Below, one piece after another: positions 44,608 through 54,982 of a stretch of 64,000 nucleotides of DNA. Origin of the DNA: DATDIC01 sp963777625. GTDB taxonomy: Bacteria; Pseudomonadota; Alphaproteobacteria; Acetobacterales; Acetobacteraceae. Numbering within the stretch: the first letter of the stretch is position 1; the number at the start of each line of letters is the position of its first letter. The translations under genes were made by a program, and so were the position numbers. A model generated the notes under the pieces. The model had not been told where the DNA came from and ran no database searches. It saw nothing but the letters and a program-made list of their open reading frames with translations. The stretch spans positions 106,159 to 170,158 of the forward strand of contig CAVZRO010000040.1 in NCBI GenBank assembly GCA_963777625.1, read 5' to 3'.

Positions 44608-47054
44608 TGAATACGCCTCCGGGCAGCAGGAAATGTCGCAAGGGCAATAGCATACAGCCCCGCCGCCGCAAGCAGAAGCAATCTGAACCCCGCCTCCCGC
44701 GCAATCAGGTTGGCCAGTGGCGTTGCCACCACAGAAAACGCCCCGTTCAGCCCCCACGCCCAGGGCAGCGCCCCACCCGAACCCAGCCGCGACAACCCCA
44801 GCGGAAACGGCAGCCCAAGCGCCAGCGAAACCGGCGCCATCACCAGCAGCGCGAGCCCCGCCCGCACCATCCACGGAGCCCCCAGCGTCGCCAGGATCGC
44901 CGGCTGCAAGCCGCCCCAGACGGCCACACTCCATCCGATCACCACCAACGTGGCGACCGCCAACCCCTGCCACGCTCGTCCGGCGAATCGCCCCGAAAGC
45001 GCGCTGCCAAGGCCCGAAAAGATCAGCATCCCGGTCAGCACCAGCGCGAATCCACTGGTGCGGTCGCCCAGCCACAGGCTGACCTGCTCGATCAGGAAAA
45101 TCTCGATACCCAGGAATCCCAGCCCAAGCGCCGGGAAATACAGCAATACCCAGCCGATGCCGCCGCGCTCCGGCCATACGCGACGCCCCGCTGCCAGCGG
45201 CACCAGCAGCACCAGCACCGCGATCATCGCTGCCTGCACCAGCACCGCCAGGTTAACCAGCGCGCCGATCTCCGCCTGCGGCAGCACCTCCAGCCGCCGC
45301 AGCAGCAACCCGATATCCGCCAGCCGCAGCGCCGAGAAAAAGAACGGCCGATCCAGCGTCATCGGTGCCAGGCTGAACGCCGACGCCGACGCGCTCGGCC
45401 GCCCCGCCAGAACGGCCCCGGCCTCGTCGGCGATCGAATCATCCGGCCCATCCGCCGCGACCTCGCCGTTCGCAAAAGAAACCGCCGGCAAGTCGTTGTA
45501 AATATTGGCTCTCGCCGCCGCCGGATCGATCCCAGGATAATACGAAACGTCAAACGATCGCTGGTCGCAGAACTGCCGCACCGCCGCAATCCGCCGCGCA
45601 TCCCACGGCGCCTTGGACAGCAGCACCCGCGCATTCCACGCCGACCGATACACCACCACATGCGCCGCCGGGTCCGCCACGCCCGTCGCCTGCAACGCCG
45701 CCCGAGCGGTCGCCAGCACGCGCAGCGCATAGACCGGAAAATCGCGGATCGACACCGGTACCGACACCACCCCGTCCGCCGACAGCATCCGCAGATCGGC
45801 CGCCAATGCCTCAGTCGTGAACGCGCTCGCGTTAGCCGGAGCGGCGGCCAGGAAGTCCGCGGAGATATCCACGATGTCGTACTGCCCACCGCGCGCACTC
45901 GCCGCCAGCGGCCCTTCGCCGCGCACCACCACCCGCGGATCGCTCACCGCACGCGCGGCCCCCAGCAGCACCGGTTCCGGCTCCAGCGCAACCACCTGCG
46001 CCGCCCCCAGCCGCAGTACCTCCGCCACCCGAAATCCGCCCGACGCGCCCGCCAGCAGTACCCGCGGATGCGCGATCAGCGCATACGGCAACGCATCGAG
46101 GGCCGCCCCCGCATACCCCACGTCCAGCGCCCCTGGAATGGCCCCTGGAATGGCCCCTGGAATGGCCCCTGGCATGGGCAGCGCCGCGATCCGCTCGCCG
46201 TCCCGATACAGCCCGAAACTGCGCGGCGGTCCCGGAAATCCCAGCATCGCCGCGTCGTTGGAGACATCCGTATCCACCCGCTCGGTGAAATCATCCAGCA
46301 CGTCATAGACGCCGCGGGGCGAATACCGCTCGGCCACCACCCGCGCCCCGGGCGTATGAAGCGGCGCGTAGATCGGCTTGAAATCATTCACCCGCGGCTG
46401 GCTGCCGAGCAGCAGTAACGCCTCCGCCGCAACCAGCGCGACCCCGGCGGCGCCCCGCCATGCCCATCGGCGCGCGCCGCCCGTCAGCGCCCCGCTCAAC
46501 GCCAACGGCACCAGCAGCGCCGGCACCAGCCGGAACGGATGCACCAAATACATCAGCGCCAGCACCAGCGCCGCGCCCACGCCCGCGCCGGTCAGGTCCC
46601 ACGCATACACGACGCCAAGCCGCTCGGGGTTCAGCACGAAGCTCAGGCTGACGAACAGCCCGGCCAGGAAGAAAAACGGCAGCAGCGCCGCGTAATAGGC
46701 CGCGATGTTCCACAACTGCCCCGCCCAGGTCACGGGATTCTGCAATTGCAATGGGTTGAACGGGTTTTCCGCAGTGAAATGGAAGCCTATTGCCGCCGCC
46801 AGGATCAACGGCACCGGCAACACCCGCAGCAACAGCGCGCCATGCCGCCGGGCCAGCGCGCCGGCCAGCGCCACCGCCACCCCGCTCAGCGCGAACCCGG
46901 CCATGACGATGGAAATCACCCAGTAGCCGTAGTCCGACCACTCGGCGACCGCGAAATAGCGGGTCAGCGCGATCTCGTAGCCGACGCTCGTCAACGACAC
47001 GAGGAACAGCGGCACCAGCGCAAAATCACGCCGGCCCGAGGCCGGAAAATTCAC
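44568..47054 (-). CDS. Membrane spermidine/spermine-synthase-like protein
   Basis: An 828-residue membrane protein. N-terminal block of ~7 hydrophobic helices (FLVSLTSVGYEIALTRYFAV is the usual opening), a central soluble part with a degenerate nucleotide-binding region (RVLLAGASGGFRVAEVLRLG, AAQVVALEPEPVLLGAARAV, GQYDIVDISADF), and a second helical block (LGLGFLGIEIFLIEQVSLWL). Such fusions are annotated spermidine synthases, but substrate residues are not evident, and the function is unknown. A 12-bp tandem repeat encodes (AIPG)4 near residue 300. It overlaps both neighbours (4 bp and 40 bp). Confidence 0.8.
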   Translation of the reverse strand: MNFPASGRRDFALVPLFLVSLTSVGYEIALTRYFAVAEWSDYGYWVISIVMAGFALSGVAVALAGALARRHGALLLRVLPVPLILAAAIGFHFTAENPFNPLQLQNPVTWAGQLWNIAAYYAALLPFFFLAGLFVSLSFVLNPERLGVVYAWDLTGAGVGAALVLALMYLVHPFRLVPALLVPLALSGALTGGARRWAWRGAAGVALVAAEALLLLGSQPRVNDFKPIYAPLHTPGARVVAERYSPRGVYDVLDDFTERVDTDVSNDAAMLGFPGPPRSFGLYRDGERIAALPMPGAIPGAIPGAIPGALDVGYAGAALDALPYALIAHPRVLLAGASGGFRVAEVLRLGAAQVVALEPEPVLLGAARAVSDPRVVVRGEGPLAASARGGQYDIVDISADFLAAAPANASAFTTEALAADLRMLSADGVVSVPVSIRDFPVYALRVLATARAALQATGVADPAAHVVVYRSAWNARVLLSKAPWDARRIAAVRQFCDQRSFDVSYYPGIDPAAARANIYNDLPAVSFANGEVAADGPDDSIADEAGAVLAGRPSASASAFSLAPMTLDRPFFFSALRLADIGLLLRRLEVLPQAEIGALVNLAVLVQAAMIAVLVLLVPLAAGRRVWPERGGIGWVLLYFPALGLGFLGIEIFLIEQVSLWLGDRTSGFALVLTGMLIFSGLGSALSGRFAGRAWQGLAVATLVVIGWSVAVWGGLQPAILATLGAPWMVRAGLALLVMAPVSLALGLPFPLGLSRLGSGGALPWAWGLNGAFSVVATPLANLIAREAGFRLLLLAAAGLYAIALATFPAARRRIQWLHLPARSHGVD
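46129..46176. repeat. Four tandem 12-bp units inside the membrane gene
   Basis: GCCCCTGGAATG occurs four times in direct order (the last unit has one change), encoding Ile/Met-Pro-Gly-Ala repeats in a loop between the soluble and first parts. In-frame repeat number could vary between strains. Confidence 0.9.
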
Positions 47055-47917
47055 GGCCAGATCCGCTGCCGGATGAATGTCTCCATCAGCCCATTGAAGC
47101 GCGTCGCGTCGTCGATGAACAGCGCGTGCCCCGCATTGGCGAACACCGCCGTCTCGGTGTTCGGCCGCCGGCGCTCCAGGTTCGCCGCCTGCGCGGCAAA
47201 TCCCGGCCGCACCACATACAATACCGGACGGTCGGTGGCGTACACCGCATCACGCCAGTAGCTGCGCGGCTCCCGGTATTCCAGCAGCTCCCGCGCGGCC
47301 CAGTCCGGAGTGCGCAGCGTGGCCTCGGTCAGCGCCTCCAGCCATGACGGGTTTTGCGGCGTGTGGAACATGGTCCGCACGAACTGTTCCATATAGAGCG
47401 GCCGTGGCACCGGCCGCCCCGGACGCCGTCGTACCGGCGCGGGTGCCGGCTCCTCACCCACCGAGTTGTCCACCAGCACCAATCCGGCCAGCGCCGCGTC
47501 GCCATGGGTATGCACATAGGCCAAGGCATCCAGCACCCCCAGGGACCACCCCACCAGCAGCACCGATCCTCGCCCCGCATGGGCGATCAGCTCCGCAATG
47601 TCCTGAGCGCGCCGCACCGGCTCGTAACCGGAGGCAGCCACCTCCGACTCGCCCTGCCCGCGCGGATCGAACGCCACCACATGATAGGCGCCCCGAAACG
47701 CCGCGATCTGCCGCGACCAGATCCAGGCCGGCATGGTCCAGCCGGGCACGAAGATAATCGTGTGCGCAACCGGCGGCCCCGCCTCCAGATAGTGCAGCCG
47801 CACCCCGTCACTGGCGAGGAAAAACCGGTCCGCTACCCCCGGCAGGGTCTGCGCCAGCGCGCCACGGCCCACCAGACAGGCCAGCAGCAACGCGACAAGC
47901 ACGCGCGGAACACGCAT
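47051..47917 (-). CDS. Exported alpha/beta hydrolase
   Basis: A 288-residue hydrolase with signal peptide RVLVALLLACLVGRGALAQT, so it acts in the periplasm. Oxyanion region IIFVPGWTMPAWIWSRQIAA, nucleophile elbow VLLVGWSLGVLDALAYVHTH (Ser in GWSLG), acid near TDRPVLYVV and base His in FANAGHALFIDDATRFNGLM. Triad complete. Start at 47917, and the membrane spermidine-synthase-like gene overlaps its stop by 4 bp. Three genes in a row (hydrolase, membrane protein, exported methyltransferase) form a tightly overlapping operon. Confidence 0.85.
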   Translation of the reverse strand: MRVPRVLVALLLACLVGRGALAQTLPGVADRFFLASDGVRLHYLEAGPPVAHTIIFVPGWTMPAWIWSRQIAAFRGAYHVVAFDPRGQGESEVAASGYEPVRRAQDIAELIAHAGRGSVLLVGWSLGVLDALAYVHTHGDAALAGLVLVDNSVGEEPAPAPVRRRPGRPVPRPLYMEQFVRTMFHTPQNPSWLEALTEATLRTPDWAARELLEYREPRSYWRDAVYATDRPVLYVVRPGFAAQAANLERRRPNTETAVFANAGHALFIDDATRFNGLMETFIRQRIWP

Positions 47918-47956
47918 GCCGTCAGCAGACGCGCCGCACCAGAGTCGTGTCAACCG

Positions 47957-48012
47957 CCACCTCTCCCGCTAAGCGGGAGAGGTCGGTTCGCGCAGCGAAC
48001 CGGGTGAGGGCG
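47957..48012. repeat. Short palindromic repeat, family 2, copy 1
   Basis: CCTCTCCCGC-TAA-GCGGGAGAGG followed by GCAGCGAACCGGGTGAGGG. The same two-part unit occurs at 48694-48822 and 50845-50943. A second mini-palindrome GGTTCGCGCAGCGAACC lies inside. Confidence 0.8.
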
Positions 48013-48083
48013 CGCTCCCTCTTGACTTTATTCCTATATCATGCTACCCAGGGTTGCACCAGCCGCGCCCGAGGATCGCCCCC

Positions 48084-48684
48084 ATGTCCACTCCCATGTC
48101 CGCCCCCGACACGCTCCCCGCCGATCTCGCTGAACCACCTCCTCGACACCATCATAGCGGCCATTCCCGCCGCCCCGGACGAAACCGACCAGGCCCGCGC
48201 CACCCGCCGTCAGGTCGCCCGCCTCGCCCTTCTCGCCCTGCAACCAAAAGATGCCTTCCAGGCCATGCTGGCCGCCCAGGCGGTCGCCGCCCATTACGCG
48301 GTGATGGACAACCTGCGGCGCGCCGCCCAGCCCGACCTCGCCCCGGCGATGGCCGCCCGCCTGCGCGCCAACGCCGCCAGCGTCGCCCGCATGATGCAGG
48401 CCACCGTCCGCTCGTTGCAGAAGCAACAGGCTCCCGCCGACGCACCCCGGCCGGCGACCCAGCCGCGCGCCCGCCGCGCCCCAGCCCCCCGCCTGCTGGT
48501 CCCGGCAACGTCGCAATTCACGCCGATCCAAGACCCGCCGCACGCGCCCCCCTCGCGCCCCTACCGCCGCTTTGAAGACATGACCCTGGCCGAACGCCGC
48601 GCCCACTACGGCTACAAGGGCGATCCGAGTTTCAACCCTGACGCGACCCACATCGAGACCGATCATCCGGGTACCAACCCATAA
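48084..48684 (+). pseudogene. Conserved-looking hypothetical protein, probable frameshift
   Basis: A protein-like frame runs NHLLDTIIAAIPAAPDETDQ, ARRQVARLALLALQPKDAFQ-type helix, HYAVMDNLRRAAQPDLAPAM, ending FEDMTLAERRAHYGYKGDPS to 48684. It is alpha-helical, Ala-rich and has no domain I can name. No start codon exists in this frame after the last upstream stop except far away; the good start MSTPMSAPDTLPADLA (48084) is in another frame and joins at about 48130 with one net base. TTGACTTTATTCC near 48022 may be the -35 part of its promoter. Confidence 0.5.
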
Positions 48685-48693
48685 CCCGCCAAC

Positions 48694-48822
48694 CCTCCTC
48701 TCCCGCTTGCGGGAGAGGTCGGATTGCGCAGCAATCCGGGTGAGGGTGTTGCCCCCCGGCGCCCTCACCCGCCGCGCTTCGCACGGCGACCTCTCCCGCA
48801 AGCAGGAGAGGTAAGGAGAGGG
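48694..48822. repeat. Short palindromic repeat, family 2, copy 2 (paired, inverted)
   Basis: CCTCTCCCGCTTGCGGGAGAGG plus ATTGCGCAGCAAT and GGGTGAGGG, followed in reverse by CCCTCACCCGCCGCGCTTCG and GACCTCTCCCGCAAGCAGGA, so two units face each other, giving a ~125-bp inverted structure between the hypothetical gene and atpC, which are convergent. Confidence 0.75.
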
Positions 48823-48972
48823 CCGACGCCAAAGCGGTTTGCCCTGAAACCACCTGCGCCATCCAAGCGCGGCTGCGACCATCCGCACGCCGCTCCGTCC
48901 TCGCCACAGGCGAGCTCAGCAGCCCCCGCTCGATATCGGCTCTGCCACAGTGCCGTCCGCCCGCCGGCCGCC

Positions 48973-49395
48973 CTACGCCCCGCCGGTCAGCAGCCCGTCC
49001 ACCGTCTCCACGATCGCCCGTGCCGACTGCACCCGCTCCAGCGCCAGCTCTTCCGCCGCGATATCCATCGCGTCCACCTGCGCCAGCGCCGTCTCCGCCT
49101 CGGCCAGCCGCCGCTCGCCCTCGGCGCGCTGCAGTTCCGCCACCGGAATCGTCTCGTTCGCCAGCACGGTGCAACGCTCCGGAGTGACTTCCGCGAACCC
49201 GCCGGCCACGAACAGCCGCTCCGTCACCTGCTCACCTTCATACAGCGAGATCACCCCGCCGCGCAGCATGACGATCATCGGCGTGTGGCCTTCCAGCACG
49301 CCCATATCGCCCTCCGAGGCCGGGATCACCACCATATCCACCGGCCGCGACATCAGCAGCCGCTCGGGCGAGACGATTTCCAGCGCCACCGGCAT
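48973..49395 (-). CDS. atpC: F-type ATP synthase subunit epsilon
   Basis: A 140-residue subunit of the F1 rotor stalk. N-terminal beta-sandwich (PVALEIVSPERLLMSRPVDM, GDMGVLEGHTPMIVMLRGGV) and a C-terminal two-helix arm (RLAEAETALAQVDAMDIAAE), which regulates ATP hydrolysis. Last gene of atpHAGDC; its start overlaps the atpD stop. Confidence 0.93.
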   Translation of the reverse strand: MPVALEIVSPERLLMSRPVDMVVIPASEGDMGVLEGHTPMIVMLRGGVISLYEGEQVTERLFVAGGFAEVTPERCTVLANETIPVAELQRAEGERRLAEAETALAQVDAMDIAAEELALERVQSARAIVETVDGLLTGGA

Positions 49396-50825
49396 CAGGT
49401 GTTGCCCTTCAGCCCCTCGGCCTTCTTCACCGCCTCCTCGATCGTGCCCACCATGTAGAACGCCGCCTCCGGCAGATGGTCGTACTCGCCGGCACAGATC
49501 GCCTTGAAGCTGCGAATGGTGTCGGCCACCGGCACGAACACGCCAGGGAACCCGGTGAACACCTCGGCCACGTGGAACGGTTGCGACAGGAACCGCTGGA
49601 TTTTGCGCGCCCGCGCCACCACCAGCTTGTCCTCTTCCGAAAGCTCGTCCATGCCCAGAATTGCAATAATATCCTGCAACGATTTGTAGGTCTGCAGAAT
49701 CCGCTGCGTCTCGCGCGCCACCCCGTAGTGCTCGTCCCCCACCACCCGCGGATCGAGCGACCGCGACGTGGAATCCAGCGGATCGACCGCCGGATAGATG
49801 CCCAGCTCCGCGATCTGCCGCGACAGCACGGTGGTCGCGTCCAGGTGCGCGAAGCTGGTGGCCGGCGCCGGGTCGGTCAGGTCGTCCGCCGGCACATAGA
49901 TCGCCTGCACCGACGTGATCGAGCCCTTGTTGGTCGACGTGATCCGCTCCTGCAACGCGCCCATGTCGGTCGCCAGCGTCGGCTGATACCCCACCGCCGA
50001 CGGGATGCGCCCCAGCAGCGCCGACACTTCCGCGCCCGCCTGGGTGAAGCGGAAGATGTTGTCCACGAAGAACAGCACGTCCTGGCCTTCTTCGTCGCGG
50101 AAATACTCCGCCACCGTCAGTCCTGACAGCCCGACCCGCGCCCGTGCGCCCGGCGGCTCGTTCATCTGGCCGTAGATCAGCGCGACCTTGGAGCCTTCGG
50201 TGGTGTTCTCGCCCAGCTTGATCACGCCGGCATCGATCATTTCATGATACAGATCGTTGCCCTCGCGCGTCCGCTCCCCCACCCCGGCGAACACCGAAAC
50301 ACCACCATGCGCGCGCGCGATATTGTTGATCAGCTCCTGGATCAGCACCGTCTTGCCGACGCCGGCGCCGCCGAACAGCCCGGTCTTCCCACCCTTGAGA
50401 TACGGCGCCAACAGATCGACCACCTTGATCCCGGTCACCAGGATTTCCGCCGAGGTGGCCTGATCCACGAAGCTCGGTGCCTCGCGATGGATCGGATACC
50501 GCTTGGCGGTATGGATCGGCCCGCGCTCATCCACCGGTTCGCCGATCACGTTCAGGATGCGCCCCAGCGTCTCCGGCCCCACCGGCATGGTGATCGGACC
50601 ACCGGTATCGACCACCTCCTGCCCGCGCACCATTCCGTCGGTGCTATCCATGGCGACCGTGCGCACTGTGCGCTCGCCCAGCTCCTGCGCCACTTCCAGC
50701 ACCAGCGTGCGGTCCTGCATCTTCGTATGCAGCGCGTTCTGGATGAATGGCAGTTCGCCCTCGAACTGCACATCGACCACCGCACCCATCACCTGGGTCA
50801 CCCGTCCGACAATATTGCTTGCCAT
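49395..50825 (-). CDS. atpD: F-type ATP synthase subunit beta
   Basis: A 476-residue catalytic subunit of F1. P-loop GLFGGAGVGKTVLIQELINN, catalytic Glu region GVGERTREGNDLYHEM, Walker B DVLFFVDNIFRFTQAG and DELSEEDKLVVARARKIQRF (DELSEED loop) are all present. Length is normal. It is separated from atpG by a 120-bp gap with two family-2 palindromes (50845-50943). Confidence 0.97.
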   Translation of the reverse strand: MASNIVGRVTQVMGAVVDVQFEGELPFIQNALHTKMQDRTLVLEVAQELGERTVRTVAMDSTDGMVRGQEVVDTGGPITMPVGPETLGRILNVIGEPVDERGPIHTAKRYPIHREAPSFVDQATSAEILVTGIKVVDLLAPYLKGGKTGLFGGAGVGKTVLIQELINNIARAHGGVSVFAGVGERTREGNDLYHEMIDAGVIKLGENTTEGSKVALIYGQMNEPPGARARVGLSGLTVAEYFRDEEGQDVLFFVDNIFRFTQAGAEVSALLGRIPSAVGYQPTLATDMGALQERITSTNKGSITSVQAIYVPADDLTDPAPATSFAHLDATTVLSRQIAELGIYPAVDPLDSTSRSLDPRVVGDEHYGVARETQRILQTYKSLQDIIAILGMDELSEEDKLVVARARKIQRFLSQPFHVAEVFTGFPGVFVPVADTIRSFKAICAGEYDHLPEAAFYMVGTIEEAVKKAEGLKGNT

Positions 50826-50844
50826 ACTAACTTCCTTGCATCTT

Positions 50845-50943
50845 CACCTCTCCCGCCGTGCGGGAGAAGTCGGATCGCGCAGCATCTTCACCTCTCCCGC
50901 CGTGCGGGAGAGGTCGGATCGCGCAGCGATCCGGGTGAGGGTC
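50845..50943. repeat. Short palindromic repeat, family 2, copies 3 and 4, inside atp operon
   Basis: Two direct copies of CACCTCTCCCGCCGTGCGGG with GAGA(A/G)GTCGGATCGCGCAGC lie between atpG and atpD, the second complete with GATCCGGGTGAGGG. Direct duplication of the front part is evident. Confidence 0.85.
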
Positions 50944-50944
50944 A

Positions 50945-51826
50945 TCACACAGCCTCCGCGCCGGAAATGATCTCGATCAGTTCCCTGGTAATATTCGCCT
51001 GCCGCGCGCGATTGTAGTTCAGCGTCAGCCGCTTGATCATGTCGCCCGCATTCCGCGTGGCGCTGTCCATCGCCGTCATCTGCGAAGCGAAGAACCCGGC
51101 GCTGCTCTCCAGCAGCGCGCGATAGATCTGGATCGCCAGGTTCTGCGGCAGCAGGCGCGCCAGGATGGTCTCCTCATCCGGTTCGAAATCAAACGTCGCG
51201 CCGCCCAGATCCTCGGCCGCCGTGGCTTCCGGCATCGGTGCCGGCACGAGCTGCTGCTCGGTCACCACCTGGGACATCACCGAACGAAACCGGTTATACA
51301 CCAGCGTGCAGACATCCACCTCGCCGCCCATGACCATGGCGGCCACCCGGGTCGCGATCTCCTGCGCGTCCGAAAACTCCAGCCGGCGCTTGCCGGCATA
51401 GCTGACGTCGCCAACAAAACGGCTCGCCAGCTCGCGCCGCAAATAGTCGCGCCCCTTCCGACCGACCGCGAATATCTTGACCGTCTTGCCCTCTGACTCC
51501 AGCCGCCGCGCCAGCGTGCGTGCCGCCCGCCCGATACTGCTATTGAATGCACCTGCCAGCCCGCGATCCGCGGTCACCGCGACGATCAGATGCACCTGGT
51601 CCTTGCCGGTCCCCGCCAGCAATGGCGGTGCGGTCGGGCTGCCCGCCACCGAGGCGGCCAGCGTGCTCAGCATGCGCTGCATCCGCTCGGCGTACGGCCG
51701 CGCCGCCTCCGCCTGCGACTGGGCGCGGCGCAGCTTGGATGCCGCCACCATCTTCATCGCCGAAGTGATCTTCTGGGTCGATTTGACGCTGTTGATGCGC
51801 GTCCGCAGCGCCTTCAGACTAGGCAT
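50945..51826 (-). CDS. atpG: F-type ATP synthase subunit gamma
   Basis: A 293-residue central stalk subunit. N-terminal helix LRTRINSVKSTQKITSAMKM, middle domain IVAVTADRGLAGAFNSSIGR and C-terminal helix MDSATRNAGDMIKRLTLNYN with RQANITRELIEIISGAEAV are all standard. It lies 136 bp after atpA, with a REP-like hairpin in the gap, in the transcriptional order H-A-G-D-C. Confidence 0.95.
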   Translation of the reverse strand: MPSLKALRTRINSVKSTQKITSAMKMVAASKLRRAQSQAEAARPYAERMQRMLSTLAASVAGSPTAPPLLAGTGKDQVHLIVAVTADRGLAGAFNSSIGRAARTLARRLESEGKTVKIFAVGRKGRDYLRRELASRFVGDVSYAGKRRLEFSDAQEIATRVAAMVMGGEVDVCTLVYNRFRSVMSQVVTEQQLVPAPMPEATAAEDLGGATFDFEPDEETILARLLPQNLAIQIYRALLESSAGFFASQMTAMDSATRNAGDMIKRLTLNYNRARQANITRELIEIISGAEAV

Positions 51827-51837
51827 GTGAAGCCCCC

Positions 51838-51886
51838 GCCGTCATTCCCGCGCGCCCCCGTCATTCCCGCGAAAGCGGGAATCCAT
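51838..51886. repeat. REP-like CGTCATTCCCGC units between atpA and atpG
   Basis: CGTCATTCCCGCGCGCCCC followed by a second CGTCATTCCCGCGAAAGCGG hairpin, as in the intergenic repeat class near 3406 and 18010. Sits inside the atp operon. Confidence 0.75.
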
Positions 51887-51962
51887 CCCGCGGGCCGATC
51901 GACCCTCGCCAGCCATCGCACCCCGCACCGGACTTGCCGCTTCACCACGCAACCCCGCCATC

Positions 51963-53497
<1,535 letters not shown>

Positions 53498-53498
<1 letters not shown>

Positions 53499-54070
53499 CA
53501 GGCGGCTCCCTTCATCGCGTACTGCAGACGTTGCAGGCGGGATTTCAACGAGGTGTCGTACAGCCGCGCACCGATGCGCACGACCAGGCCACCGAGCAGG
53601 TCAGGCTCGACCTGTTCGACGATATTGACGTTGCCGTACCCGGCCTCGATCAGGCGGGCGCGGAGCTGCTGACGCTGCACGTCGTTCAGCGGATGGGCGG
53701 AGGCCACTTGGGCGGTGACCACGCCGCGCTTTTCCGCCACCAGAGTGGCGAAGGCGGCGACGATCTGGCGCAGGTTGCGCAGCCGGCGGTTGTTGGCCAC
53801 CACGCCCACCATGTCGCGCACCGGCTTGCCGAAGCCTTCCTGCTCCAGCACCGCGAGCGCCGCCTTGCGCGCCTGGTGCACGTCGATCAGCGGGGATGCG
53901 AGCAGGCGGCGAAAATCAGCGCTGGCGTCGATCAGCCGGCCGAGCTGCTCCATTTCGCCGACCACTGCATCCAGCGTGCGGTTGTCCTCCGCGAAGGAAT
54001 AGAGCGCGGCGGCGTAGCGGTCAGCCAGACCGCCGCCGGAAGCAATCGTCGTCCCGCCCGATGAGGCCAC
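53498..54070 (-). CDS. atpH: F-type ATP synthase subunit delta
   Basis: A 190-residue peripheral stalk subunit that joins F1 to the Fo b-subunits. Seen: GLADRYAAALYSFAEDNRTL, QLGRLIDASADFRRLLASPL, FATLVAEKRGVVTAQVASAH and DLLGGLVVRIGARLYDTSLK. Translation probably starts at GTG 54070; the frame is open far upstream but that sequence is unlike AtpH. First gene of the F1 operon; Fo genes are elsewhere, as in other alphaproteobacteria. Confidence 0.92.
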
Positions 54071-54298
54071 GCCGTGATTCCCGCAATGCAATGAAGCCGC
54101 GCCAGATCGCGGGCGGCTGTCGCGCCGGCGCCCACCGGCCGGCCGGCGTCTAGCATGGGGGGTGGGAGGGTGCAACACGGGGTCAGGCGCTACGGCGGGC
54201 GCCTGAGATGCAACGCGACTTTGCAGTACGCATAGCTTGTCATGCGCGTGCTTCATGCGCATGTTCGACGTGCATTCGAGCCTATGAGAGAAACTGCC

Positions 54299-54541
54299 AT
54301 GCCCTCTCTGTCCCAGCCTTCGCCCCGCCGCGCTACGAACGTCACCCTGCCGGAACGGCTGCTCCGGGACGCCCGGGAATTGGGCATCAACCTGTCCCAG
54401 GCCTGCGAGCGTGGCCTGGCAGCGGAGGTGGCGGCGGCGCGTCAGCAGCGCTGGCTGGAGGAAAATCGGGACGCGATGGACGCCTGGAACAAGCACGTTG
54501 CCGAGCACGGTCTGCCACTTGCTGGCTTTCGGCAGTTCTGA
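54299..54541 (+). CDS. ccdA: CcdA family antitoxin
   Basis: An 80-residue antitoxin. The N-terminal ribbon-helix-helix part has RRATNVTLPERLLRDARELG, and the C-terminal toxin-binding helix reads QQRWLEENRDAMDAWNKHVA followed by EHGLPLAGFRQF, the classic CcdA ending. ATG at 54299 is chosen for family length; ATG 54284 is possible. Stop overlaps ccdB start (TGATG). Confidence 0.9.
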   Translation: MPSLSQPSPRRATNVTLPERLLRDARELGINLSQACERGLAAEVAAARQQRWLEENRDAMDAWNKHVAEHGLPLAGFRQF

Positions 54542-54844
54542 TGCCACGGCTTGACGTGCATCCGATGCCCCGAAAGGGCGAGGGGTATGTCGTCGATGTG
54601 CAGGCGGATCTTCTCTACCACCTCGCCACAAGAACCGTGGTGCCGCTGCTCCCCGAAGCAACGGCGCCGAAACCGATCAGCGAACTCAATCCGATTTTCG
54701 AAATCCAGAACCGACGGTGCGTGCTGGTCACCCAGGCCATCGCAAGCATCCCCCAGACGAGAATTGAGGGGCGCTGTCGCATCGCTTTCCGCGTATCACG
54801 AGCGCATCACCCGTGCGCTGGCCATTTTGCTGATCGGGATTTGA
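54541..54844 (+). pseudogene. ccdB: CcdB family toxin, frameshifted in a C-run
   Basis: CcdB poisons DNA gyrase. The protein begins MPRLDVHPMPRKGEGYVVDV, then TRTVVPLLPEATAPKPISEL and IFEIQNRRCVLVTQAIASIP; after CATCCCCCAGACG (54748-54760) the natural ending RRELRGAVASLSAYHERITR plus ALAILLIGI continues in the next frame to 54844. Removing one C from the run of five restores a ~101-residue CcdB. Without that, the frame reads on to 54864 with an unrelated tail lacking the gyrase-contact C-terminus. Confidence 0.85.
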
Positions 54845-54856
54845 TTATGCCCGTCA

Positions 54857-54969
54857 TGAAATAACCGAATCCACCGTCATTCCCGCGAAAGCGGGAATCC
54901 AGCGGGCGGCGGTAGATTCCGCTTTCGCGGGAATGACGAGGTGATGCAGTTGTTTCCACGACCCTTAGC
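54857..54969. repeat. Long inverted repeat, REP-like element, copy 2 of 2
   Basis: Second copy of the element at 3388-3505: same GAAATAACCGAATCCACCG lead, CGTCATTCCCGCGAAAGCGG hairpin arm, and GACGAGGTGATGCAGTTGTT tail. Both copies lie directly downstream of a toxin-antitoxin pair. Confidence 0.75.
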
Positions 54970-54982
54970 TTAGGCCGTCCAC

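Noticed and set aside
43738..45177. Single 479-codon fusion frame ending in the methyltransferase
   Set aside because: The upstream 190 codons are the shifted frame of the membrane gene; GTG 44607 with GGAGG and a Tat signal is the proper start.
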